This document shows positions 1 to 9,851 of a stretch of DNA of 24,562 nucleotides, piece by piece. The notes beneath the pieces are model-generated. The model saw nothing but the letters and a program-made list of their open reading frames with translations. It did not search any database and had not been told where the DNA came from. Within the stretch, counting starts at the first letter, position 1. Each line of letters begins with the position of its first letter. This DNA comes from Azolla pinnata (Eukaryota; Streptophyta; Polypodiopsida; Salviniales; Salviniaceae). Both the position numbers and the translations under genes were made by a program. Location of the stretch: the NCBI GenBank assembly GCA_037176905.1, contig JBBBWG010004781.1, forward strand, positions 1-24,562, read 5' to 3'.

Positions 1-1372
1 TCACATGCATCCAATCAATGAGGCCGCCTTTTGTTAACTCACGTACAAAATAAATAGTACACCTCGATATGTTTGATGCAAGCATGGAAAACGGAATTTT
101 TCGCTAACAAAGTTGAACTCGAATTATCGCTTTAAATAACTAATTGTCTTAGCACTTTGATCTCACAACGGTCTTTCGATAATAATTATGTTTATGTGGA
201 TGTACTAGCTTCACAAGTAACTTGAGCTTCACAAGTGATACTTAGTTCTGGGTATCATGGGCCCATTTCAATTTCGGTTTTCTTCAACTTTTTACTACTT
301 GAGCTGAACCAAACCAAACTATGTACGGAAAATCACGAGCCCAACTGAACCAACGTTTGAAACTAAACACAGCCACATAGCTTGACAATCTGGCACTAAT
401 ACAATGACATCAAGACTCTATAAACTATAAGAAGGGGTCCACAACAATTTCGGAATGATAGCAAATCTGATCAAAGGTTTGTATCATCTCAGCTGCTTAG
501 ATACAATGACAGCGAGTGGAATCAACTAGTCTCGTGAAAAACTATGAGAGATTGGCAATTTGATGACAATGAAGGAATTGCATCAAGCGACAAGCGCAAA
601 TCAAACATGTTGTAAATGGTAAGTGATCAAGGATCGAACAGCGGTGAGATCGACAATTCGATGATGACAAAGGAACTACATCGAGCGACGATTGCAAATT
701 GAACCCGTTACAAATAGTAAGCGACCAAAGACCGAATGGTGGTGAGATCGGCGATTTGGTTGACGATAATTGAGGAACTGCATCGAGCGACGATTGCAGA
801 TCGAACCCTATTACAGATAGTGAGTGATCGACGATGATCGAGCTGTGGTAAGATCAATGATTTGACGATGACAGAGGAACTGCATCGGTGACGATCGCAA
901 ATCGAACTCGTTACAGGTATTGGTAAGTGATCAAAGATCGAACTCGGTAAGATAATCGAGATTCGATCGAAGACCTAAACCCTGAAAAACCTAGAAGAAC
1001 TCGGATCAAAGAAAGATCAAAATTTGTAGCAATGATTGCGAATCAAACCCATTACAAATAGTAACCGATCGAAGATCGAGCTGTGGCAAGATCAACGATT
1101 CGACGATAACGGACGAACTGCATCGGGTGACGATCGCAAATCGAACCCGTTACCGACGATAACTGATCAAAGATCGAACTCGGTAAGATTATCGGGATTC
1201 GATCGAAGACCTAAACCGCGGAAAACCTGGAAGAACTCAGATCAAAGAAAGATTAGAATCTGGCAAAATCTGTACAAGCTCAAGAAATTCTATTGCAGGA
1301 TTAGCACATGTTCTTGAGATTCGTTTTGTGGTTTTGCTTCTTTTCTTTCAATTTCAAAACCTTCCCTTGGCG
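1..1372. other. Upstream region of CBP20, no gene seen
   Basis: No coding region could be supported here. Positions 1-480 are AT-rich unique sequence with a perfect ATGGGCCCAT palindrome at 257-266, which contains the GGGCCCA core resembling plant TCP/site-II elements. About 540-1260 is occupied by degenerate tandem repeats (separate entry). The promoter and 5' leader of CBP20 must lie at the right-hand end; no unambiguous TATA box was identified. Confidence 0.6.
540..1260. repeat. Nested degenerate tandem repeats upstream of CBP20
   Basis: A unit of roughly 100 bp recurs about five times with divergence. Each unit contains a version of GCGATTTGACGATGACA, then GAACTGCATCGAGCGACGAT, then GCAAATCGAACCCGTTACA, then GTAAGTGATCAAAGATCGAA. 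Unit landmarks fall near 554, 652, 750, 855 and 1095. On top of this, a block of about 183 bp (836-1019) is repeated at 1074-1255, an offset of 238 bp, with both copies ending in GATCAAAGAAAGAT. The array ends about 115 bp before the CBP20 start codon, so it may overlap its promoter or leader. The open frame at 1036-1317 is a by-product of the repeats. Confidence 0.8.
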
Positions 1373-1415
1373 ATGGCGAGCCTGTTTGCGGTGAGTCCCT
1401 TCGTGCTCCTCCATC

Positions 1416-1449
<34 letters not shown>

Positions 1450-4400
1450 TTCCTTCCTTCCTTTCTGCATGCGTAACTTTGTCTGTGACATCTCTCAATC
1501 CTTTGGTTCATCTCTGCAGAGCTCTCAGATCCTCTCGCCCTACAAAGACAGAAGGTTTCCCGGGGACCAGGAGGAATTCGAGCAAGCGCTCAAGACTTCC
1601 ACCACTGTCTACATCGGTAACCTCTCCTTCTACACCACGGAGGAGCAGATTTATGACTTGTTTTCCAGATGCGGAGAAATCAAGAAAATCGTTATGGGGT
1701 TAGACAAGAACTCAAAGACTCCCTGTGGCTTCTGCTTCGTCATGTAAGTAGCTCGTTCTATGCAAGTGTTGGTCCTTTCGCTTTGTCTTTCGCGTAGCAC
1801 ATTTTGGTGTATAGTTACTGCAGGATGATCTCATAAAATTATTATTAGAAATCTGGTATATCTCTGTGCCGAATATAAGCAGGTTTCGCAAGGTTGTTTT
1901 CTTCTTCACAAACCAATTGTTTTTCACTTCTCGCATTTCATACTTGAGCTTAGGAATTTCTTGAAAAATCGTATTTCATTGACATTTGGCTATCTTTGTG
2001 AAGAACTTCTTTCCAGATGGCAAGTGCCGGAACGGGAATGTTGTTTAGAAATGCTTGGTATATCTTTCTAGGTTAAATCAATGTGATTTCTCTTTGTGCA
2101 CGAGTGAATAAGAGCGTAGCAGAAAAAGGACATACCTTTATTTTGCTATTGTTTCATTTCATAATTTTCATTGTGTGCTGGCCAAAGTTTCTTTTTTCCT
2201 GCTTGAAATCTTTGGAAATTGTGTGAAAATGCCTTCAATTTACAGTCATTTAGTAGAACTTGCCGTTCTGTCCATTTTCAAGATGGCTAGTGAATAATAA
2301 GGTCATTTTTTCTACAAACTCTTATTATGAGAATTTTTAAGAATCGATGAAATTACGATAGAGATCATCCCTATTTGTACTATTCAGATTTTATTCGAGA
2401 GAAGATACTGAGGATGCTGTAAAATATATCAGTTCTACAATTTTGGATGAACGACCTATCAGGGTTGATTTTGATTGGGGGTTTCAAGATGGGCGTCAAT
2501 GGGGCCGAGGTCGGAGTGGTGGTCAGGTGAGTATACTTAACCATATATGAAATCTTCGTACGTATTTGAAGTCTCAGCTGTTGGAAAATACATCCAACAT
2601 AGTCTAATTGTAATATGTAATCAATTGTTGCAGGTTCGGGATGAATATCGAACTGATTATGATCCAGATATCCTTTTCTGTCTATTTGTTGGATTATAAT
2701 ATTTTTCGTCAATACTCTTGGCCTTGACAACAGCTTTACGTAGAGGTGGCTATGGAAAGATTGTGCAACGTGAATTGGAATCAAGGAGACAGTTGGTTGA
2801 TTATACAGGTGGGATGGGTTCTTAGCTAACTTATGTAAGAATATTGATTCTTTGCTAAATGTTTATTTTTTCGTGTACTTTTAGGTTGTGTCATCTGAAA
2901 AATCTAAGTTTATTGTATTACATGTTAACATCAGCAATGTCTAAAGCCATTGGCTGAAACTGTAATATTGTGACTGATAAGGCTTCCTTTTTAGAATACA
3001 TGTGATGGAATAAAAATGTTACCAATTTTGCAGCGAAGGATCATTCATTCCTATGGATCATAGTATTACAAACGCTCCAGGCATAAACCATTGACTGGAA
3101 ATGGGAAATTGTGGTTTTCATTTATCCATGTCAGAGTTTATCAATGTCAAAACATCTAATAAGATACCTTATGTAGATTATGACCATTAGGTGCCATAAG
3201 CTACTGGCTGAAAATTGGATATTGCGACAGATAGATAGGTTAACATTCTTTCATGAATCCATGTCGTGGGGTAACAATATTTGAAAAGATAGTAATGGTG
3301 TGGTTCTTCCCTACCTGCTGGATTCCTTTTAAACAGCGGGAAAATAACAGGATAGAAAGAGAAAGTAGCCAAAAACATAAAGAACTAGAATTGTGCTGTG
3401 TTCCTTAAATTGCTCATGGGCCAGCCAAATCCATAAATTTCAAGCTAGATCACACTTTAGGGTTTGTACTGCTCAATTAAAATTTGTCTATGTCCATGTA
3501 TGGAGAATGCAATGGCATTTTAGATGTTTTGTTCTTGTACTCTCCGTGATCCTGATACATACTACAGAAACAACCCAATGCATAAGACACGTTTGAATGG
3601 GGGGGTGTGATCTCAGCTCAGGTGATTAGGTGGTGCTTATGAAGACATATTCACTAAATGATTTGAAACTGTTATTTCCAACAGTCTTTTCTTGTTAAAC
3701 AAACAGCAGTAGCTTGGCTCATTGTACCTCACACAAAGATCCATAGAAAAAATTGATATAAACCCAAGTGCAGAGAGATTATATGAGCACGTTCAAAGAA
3801 TAAAAAACAAGGCATAGAAACTTGATACTTTACTTCTATTCATCAGTAGATTTCAACTAATTCTGAAATATCCAGAGATTGCATTGTCAGGCATTTTCAG
3901 GTGGTTCACATCGATGTATTCCATAAACGAACATACATCCATGTTTCATCATGAGGATGAAATAGGTTTCTTTCTTAATGCCGTCCTTCAGAATGTATGA
4001 GATGTCTAGTAGCTACATTCTGTGAGGTCAAAGATTGATTAATCTATATCCTTGCCAATCATATGAGTACTCGTATGTACATTTCTCAATGTGCATTTAA
4101 ATGTCTGGTGCAAAAATTTCCATGTTATTATTCAAAGAGAGGACATTTCCTAGAGAGAAGAGTGAGTCAGTAAGAAAACTCTATGGACGGTTGCAGCTGA
4201 AACACAGGATGATCATGTGAGCTCATATAAGGGCAGAGGTATGCAAACATGAAGTTATTTTCTCATCAAAGTCAAAACTAGATTCATGAGTATGCATTGT
4301 AAGTATTTTTTTGTTTTACATGTCTAGATTCTGGCCGCAAGCGTTACCGTGGTGATGATGACTATAGGTCTTCAGATCGTTCTCATCGAGATTCCAATCG

Positions 4401-4545
4401 TGATGCTAGACTTGTGAGTTAAGGTCAAGAATACAGATTTAAGATTATATTTTTCTACACTATTAAGCTTTTGGTGTTGCAGGAGAAGAACCCAAGGTTT
4501 AGGGAAAGACATGATTCCGACGATGATGAATCTGCAAGGCATTGA
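1373..4545 (+). CDS. CBP20: Nuclear cap-binding protein subunit 2 (CBP20), seven coding exons
   Basis: Exons: 1373-1390, 1520-1743, 2388-2526, 2634-2667, 2740-2808, 4328-4413, 4483-4545; 633 nt, 210 aa, phases consistent. CBP20 pairs with CBP80 in the nuclear cap-binding complex, which binds the m7G cap and supports pre-mRNA splicing and microRNA processing. The protein starts MASLF, as plant CBP20 does. Tyr14 (PYKDRR) and Tyr37 ([11 protein letters not shown]2) match the known cap-stacking tyrosines. RNP1 is KTPCGFCFV, followed by [20 protein letters not shown] and [18 protein letters not shown]. The tail (GRKRYR, then [10 protein letters not shown]) is basic then acidic, probably a nuclear localisation region. 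Angiosperm homologues are about 257 aa, so the tail is short here, or an exon in the 1.5-kb intron 5 was missed. Exon 5 could end at 2817 instead of 2808 (three more residues, same phase). Confidence 0.93.
1415..1465 (+). repeat. (CTTT)n/(CTTC)n microsatellite in CBP20 intron 1
   Basis: A nearly pure CTTT tract passes into CTTC repeats inside the 129-nt first intron (1391-1519). It lies on the sense strand and forms a very long pyrimidine tract upstream of the TCTCTGCAG acceptor. The opposite-strand open frames rich in Lys/Glu/Arg at this place are microsatellite artefacts. Confidence 0.95.
2668..2739 (+). other. U12-type AT-AC intron of CBP20
   Basis: The 72-nt intron begins ATATCCTTTT directly after the exon ending GATCCAG, a perfect match to the minor-spliceosome 5' splice site, and ends TTTAC. 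A branch-site match CCTTGAC has its A at 2727, 12 nt before the intron end, which is the usual U12 spacing. Removing it joins G to GT and gives DYDPGRGGYGK, the conserved CBP20 sequence; no GT-AG pair nearby gives this join. Arabidopsis CBP20 is known to carry a U12 intron, so this looks like an ancestral feature. Confidence 0.92.
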
Positions 4546-6626
4546 GGTGGAAAGACTTAACACTTTCTTTCTGTTCGTTTCTATTTTGAAATGGACTTCA
4601 TGGATCGATTTTCTGCTTTCCCTAGCTATGTGGAAAGTATTATTATAGACTTTTTTTGTGTTATCAATATCTCACAATGTCAACAGCTATGGGGTCCTTG
4701 CTCTCAGAGGTGTTTGGAAAATTACCAAAAGGAAAGAGGGAAAGAAAAATGAAAAGGATTTCGACAAGTGATTCTTCTCTTAGTGCGAAGCTGAATCAGG
4801 TGTATACAATATGGAAACCAAAGTGGTCTATGAGCATTGATGTTTAATGCCCTTGGGTGAATTTAGACTAACCTCCAATCTGTGTTAAGCATTAGCATGC
4901 TCCTTGCAAGGACAAGGATTTTGATTCATGTTGACATCTAAGTTGGCCAGGTAACAATTTAAGCACAGCTGAAGTCTTAGCACAGTGGGTGCATTTCTAC
5001 AAAAGAGAAGGATGCATCAGGCACCTTTGAGGTTATTGCGGATCAAAATCTGTTGCTTCAATGTTTTTAAGCACAATATTCATACTGGCCCCCTGGAAAT
5101 TCCATCTTTAGTTTTGAAACATAAACGACATTTGTAATTGCATTGCAATGTTTTTGAAACTAACAATAGGAGATCCCTTGTTTTTTTTGTATGGAATGCA
5201 AGTTTCATATGGTCAATTTAATATACAGGCGAAATCACTGGCTAATGGTATCGGCTTGACGATATTGATGTATACACAAGCTTTCAAAAGGACTTTTGGG
5301 ATCTTCACTTGCATTTCTTAGATGAGTTGGATTGATCTCATTAAGTGGATGGCATTTGAATGTTTTTCCCGTGTCATAGAAAATGTAAGGCACTTTAGTA
5401 TTTGTTTCCAATCGTATGATGGAATGACCAATATTTCATGCTCTTATTATTTTTCCATTATGAAGACTTCTACTCTTGGCACAATAAACGTGAAGACAAA
5501 CCCGATGGTTTTGTCAAGCTGTTTTGATATGCTAGTACATGAAGGTAGTAATGAAATTATCAACCCTCAACCCAAGTGCATCTTGGCAATGTCCTGTCTT
5601 TAAATAGCTACATGGAGGCTAAAATAAACAAACCATTCATATAATAGCTCTTAAATATTGTTCATTTGAACTGAATGATATGTAATGCTCGCTCTTTGTA
5701 AGGAACTTGTCTCGGCTTTCTCGATCTGCATTGACTTGGTTAGTGCTTGAGAATTCCATGGCTTCCACTCTGCATAATCTTGAATCATCTAGGGTTTCAG
5801 CATTCCTCATCGTCTAGGGATTGAGAATTTCCTTAAATAAACCAAAGATAATGATAAACCTAATCCAATAAAGCTCATGAACGTAAAACCAACTTAAACC
5901 TTAGATTTTCTTCGTCCAAATTCAATTCATTCTTTTTGTTAAATGTTTTCATCCGATTATAGTTTCATGGCTAATCAATAAAAACATCTAGATTTCACTC
6001 TGATTTTTTCGTAAAAGCCAATTGACTTACAATTGCACTCTAAACCTAACTTTATCACACAGGATTTCGCAGTGAAGTAGAAAAGAGACATTATAAGCAC
6101 CTGATAATCACCATGATCATTTCAGAAAATTTATTCAAGTTGAAGTAATTTAAATAAAAAGTATAATCCGGATTTTGATTATTTTATCCTTACTTGGTAT
6201 TTAGGTTTATTCGCTTAAGGTTTCCTTGGAATTGGTTGGGTTCAACAATTTAGGGCTTATAACAATCTTGGGATTACCTGAGAAACACCTAAACCAATTG
6301 ACCGTTCATTGGGTCAAGTTAGAGACGAGACTGCTGAAACACCTAGTGCTAACAAGGAGATTAATATATTCTGGGCTGCCCAAATCTTAACGAAAACAAT
6401 TTCAAATGCAGTAGTCTTCACTTGTTCCAACACCATGGCAGTTCAAAATGAGCTAATCAAAAGCATCCTAATGCACACTTCAAATCAAAAAGATGATGTA
6501 TGCCCATTACTATTTACTCCAATGTAGTAGTATATTGGAACAATTGTCTGTTAACAAAAAAAAAGCCCACCTATACAAACTGTATTTTCGATGTAAAAAT
6601 TCAGAATAGAAAGTTCACTAAATGTC
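4546..6626. other. Spacer between convergent genes, nothing recognised
   Basis: This AT-rich stretch holds the 3' UTR of CBP20 (left end) and of the HVA22-like gene (right end). The open frames at 4656-4847, 5322-5603 and 6309-6527 show no recognisable domain and no supporting exon structure, so they are not called. No repeat, RNA gene or mobile-element terminus was found by eye. Confidence 0.55.
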
Positions 6627-8201
6627 CTATGCAAATGGGCTCCGGTAGGTCTCCTTGATAGCCTGCAGAATTAGATAGAAAGAAACTTTTTAGCATAAGG
6701 TAAGGAAATCAACACATGAAACCAAAAGGTCCAGTTACATGATGCAGTTTTTAAGGGTTTTGCCAAAATGATTTTGATAAGAGTTTTACGTGCATATGGA
6801 CCATTTCTATGTCTGCAATTATCATGTTACATCGTAACTGAAAACAAACAATAAGAGAGGAAACCAGATCTTACCGCAGGAATTATATTATCAAGAGCAT
6901 CAGCAGCATGGTTTCCTGTGTATTGACCAAATGATTCTCTAGCATTTGAGCTTGGAAAGCCATGGAACGTGTGTCGTGGAGCACTACTGTCGTTGTCTGA
7001 AACTTTCTCTTGCTTCAAAATCAGTCCTCGTAGCAGATGATCATAAGCATAATGAGCACCTCGGAACGGAGGAAGAACCAACCAACATGCACCGACAAGC
7101 TTTATCGAACTCCAGAAAGGGATCCTTGATTCATATATGAGCATTATTAACTATGACAACTCATTTCTCACAAGGTCAGTGCTTTTTAGCAATGTAAGAA
7201 GGATAAGTTTATGCATATGCTTGTGCAAACTGTGACAGATAATGTGGTAATCTCTTCATTACTACGCCAAATTCCCACTGATTTTAACACAAATGTCACC
7301 TTCAAAAGTATCACAAAACCCACAATGCTGAAATATTGCTCCATGGGATTGAGTTTGACAACTACATGAGTGGATAGAAATCCAAGAATGTATCTTTATA
7401 TAGGGACAGCTCTGATCAGCAATATAGTTACATGTAGTGGCTCATCAAATGGAGAAAACAATTAATGCCCCAAACAAGCAGCAAGAAAAAGATTAGGACC
7501 AGGAAAAAATGTTCTAATCAATGATTCGCTATCCTACCACATAACTGCAAGGGAGGACTGTTGGCAAAAATGTTCCTTTGACATATAGTGAAGAACACAT
7601 GTCATGTATGTGCATGCATGCACAAATATATATGACAGAGAGAGCAAAGCTTACCAAGTGAACACTGGGGCTGCAACAACTTCAAGGAAGGTGAGAGAAG
7701 AGTAGATGCTCCAGTAAGTTAGCCACTGCTGATCATCATCTGTCGACTGAGTTTCTATAGCCTTCAGTGATGCATACCTAGCATGCACACGCATTTTGCA
7801 TACATACACACAATGAAAAAATGGTCAGAAAGGGCATGAATCCAAGGGAAAGAAGAAGGGAGGAGGAGGAGGAGGAGCAGAAGAAACAGAAGAAGGAGAA
7901 GGACAAGAAGAAGAAGAAGAAGAAGAAGAAGAAGAAGAAGAAGAAGAAGAAGAGAACAGCACAAACTTCATTCTATGGAAATGGGCGTTTTTCTTCTGTT
8001 ACTTACAGTGGATAAAGGAGCATGACAAGAGGTCTGTCATCACCAGCAACATGGAAAACAGAAGAAGCAGTGGAGAGAAATGGGTTATAACAAGCCATGG
8101 ATTGCAAGAAAAGAGACCCAAAGAAAGAAGAGAAAGAGACTGACAGAATCTTACCCTGCTAGCGTGTGGAGATGAGAGACCAAGGTCCAGAGGAAGCCCA
8201 T
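6627..8201 (-). CDS. HVA22-like protein (TB2/DP1/REEP family), five exons
   Basis: Exons in transcript order: 8155-8201, 8007-8033, 7655-7777, 6875-7124, 6627-6662; 483 nt, 160 aa, phases consistent. HVA22/REEP proteins are small ER membrane proteins with hairpin helices that shape tubular ER; the founding barley HVA22 is induced by abscisic acid and stress. The sequence opens MGFLWTLVSHLHTLAGP, continues LLYPLYASLKAIE, then QQWLTYWSIYSSLTFLE, then IKLVGACWLVLPPFRGAHYAYDHLLR, all in family order. Hydrophobic segments lie near residues 16-26, 45-65 and 70-90. The rest is a polar tail of about 65 residues ending ETYRSPFA, with no recognised motif. Exon 2 is only 27 nt. The start is the first ATG in frame with the conserved N-terminus. 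Confidence 0.92.
7855..7953. repeat. (GAA/GGA)n microsatellite in HVA22-like intron 2
   Basis: A purine tract on the + strand starts as GGA repeats (about 7858-7880) and becomes a pure AAG run (about 7906-7952). On the transcribed minus strand it is a CTT/TCC pyrimidine tract inside the 229-nt intron 2 (7778-8006). It is a candidate for triplex formation and length polymorphism. The poly-Lys and poly-Leu frames across it are artefacts. Confidence 0.95.
8007..8033 (-). other. 27-nt internal micro-exon of the HVA22-like gene
   Basis: It is bounded by GATGACAG before and GTAAGTAAC after. It supplies the residues from the end of Gly16 to the start of Leu25 (PLVMLLYP between them), which joins LHTLAG to LYASLKAIE exactly as in the family. 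Without it the exon 1 to exon 3 join stays in frame but loses nine hydrophobic residues. Confidence 0.88.
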
Positions 8202-9851
8202 GACTCTTTCTCTCTATATCCCCCCTCTTTTCCTGAGCGTACCTGAAGTGAAGCTTCAAGCTATGGCCGTTCCATTTTCCTTCTCTCTTCTTCTTCTTTC
8301 TTCTTCTCGTTGGGAGACGGACTGAAGAGGGTGGAAGAAGGGAATGTGCAGAGTCGGGGCAGGGAGGCCTCCATCGATTCTACACCAACACGCCTTGGAA
8401 GTTGGGTCTGTTCCTGAGCTCCAAGTCCCGAGGCACAGGATATTCAAATCGAGAAGCAGGATCAAAGCGAACCAGAACAGTTAGAGCTCTTAAATGTTTC
8501 CATTCCCAGCAGAGAAACAGTACTCGGTTCGGTTCGGAAATCCATTAGCAGAGAGCTCTGCTGCTCTACATCGATCAACCTGATACCCCCATTCCCTGAA
8601 TCAAGCTTAGGATCATTTCATATCCATCTGTCGATTCATTGGAGTTCGCGTTGAAGTCAATTTTGCCCTGCAAAAGCTGCAAGCAAAAGAAACAATCAAT
8701 GTGGAGGGGAGCAGGAAGATGGAAGGAATCATGGAGACTGAAATGACTGTAAAACCCTAATTCTGATGCAAACCACAAGCTCAAACCCAGCACTGCCAGT
8801 ATCTTTGCACAAGATCAAAACCCTAATTCTCCTTTGATCGTGGTTTCAGGTAATGATGCTCATTCAGGCCCCCTAAATTGCCTTTACACTCCATAGCAAA
8901 ATCTCTGTATTGGTACTGCTCCATGCTTCTACTTCTGTGACCATGGAATCTGCATGCTAACAGATTCCATTCCTTATGCATCCGCTGTAAAGCAACCTCA
9001 AAACTCTGATTCTATTCCGTATGCAACAAGCACTAAGGAAAATAAACAAAACTCACAGACATCAAAGAGAAGAAATCTTATTTAGATTCACTGCTCTCGT
9101 ATGGATACTATACTAGTTCGGCTTTTCCATTTCTGCATCGATATAATCACTCGCATTTCGTCTGCAAACAACATTTCTGTGAGAACAAAGCTTTGGAATG
9201 TATGCCACACTGAATATGATACTACAGGTCGGGTTTAAGGTTTGGATGAAGATATTAGATAGCTTCAGAACTTATCAATCGCTACTTGAAACAGAGCTGT
9301 ATAATCTGAAATCATGAGTACACTCTAACAGCCAGCATTAGAATCCGGCTCTTTTGCACACAAGATGTCGCAATGCTGAACATGTAAGCTAACCATGATT
9401 AGATCCATGATACACAGTAAATCTCCCATTGCATTATAAATGATACAATGTTCGTCATCGCATTGACGGCTTATATAGCTGTCAAAGGAAAAGGTTTTGA
9501 GCTTTTGGCAAACTATAATGCAAGATGAATATGTTTAGACCAGAATTTGGAGAATTTGTATCACAGTTCCTTTCAGAGTACATGGCAAAGAAATAATACC
9601 AGCATATTCACCATTGTACTGATTCATGCATGAATGACTCTACCAAAAACTTGAGGTCAAAAACTTGCAGTGATAGGAGAATCAAGGATATACATATCTG
9701 CTTCCAGTTGTGGATAAAGAATCTCAGCAACTCAGACGTCTTCCAATCAATGTAAAAAATATGGAACAGTACTTTACTTCTGCGGATCTTTCACTGGTAG
9801 TAATTTGTATTTGTTTCTTGTTGGAACACCTCCAATATGGGCACTTCTCCT
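8202..9851. other. Upstream region of HVA22-like gene and 3' flank of PreP
   Basis: No supported coding region. It contains the 5' leader and promoter of the HVA22-like gene (leftward) and the 3' UTR of PreP (near 9600-9851). The direct repeat AAAACCCTAATTCT occurs at 8751-8764 and 8817-8830; both copies contain a telo-box (AAACCCTAA), a common plant promoter element. The short open frames at 8256-8465 and 8575-8793 have no recognised similarity. Confidence 0.5.

Noticed and set aside
1036..1317. 93-codon open frame upstream of CBP20
   Set aside because: It lies entirely within the degenerate tandem repeats and has no recognisable domain.
5322..5603. 93-codon frame in the CBP20/HVA22 spacer
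   Set aside because: No recognisable domain, AT-rich composition like its surroundings, and no supporting signals.
7764..8015. Poly-Leu and poly-Lys open frames
   Set aside because: They are translations of the (GAA)n microsatellite within an intron of the HVA22-like gene.
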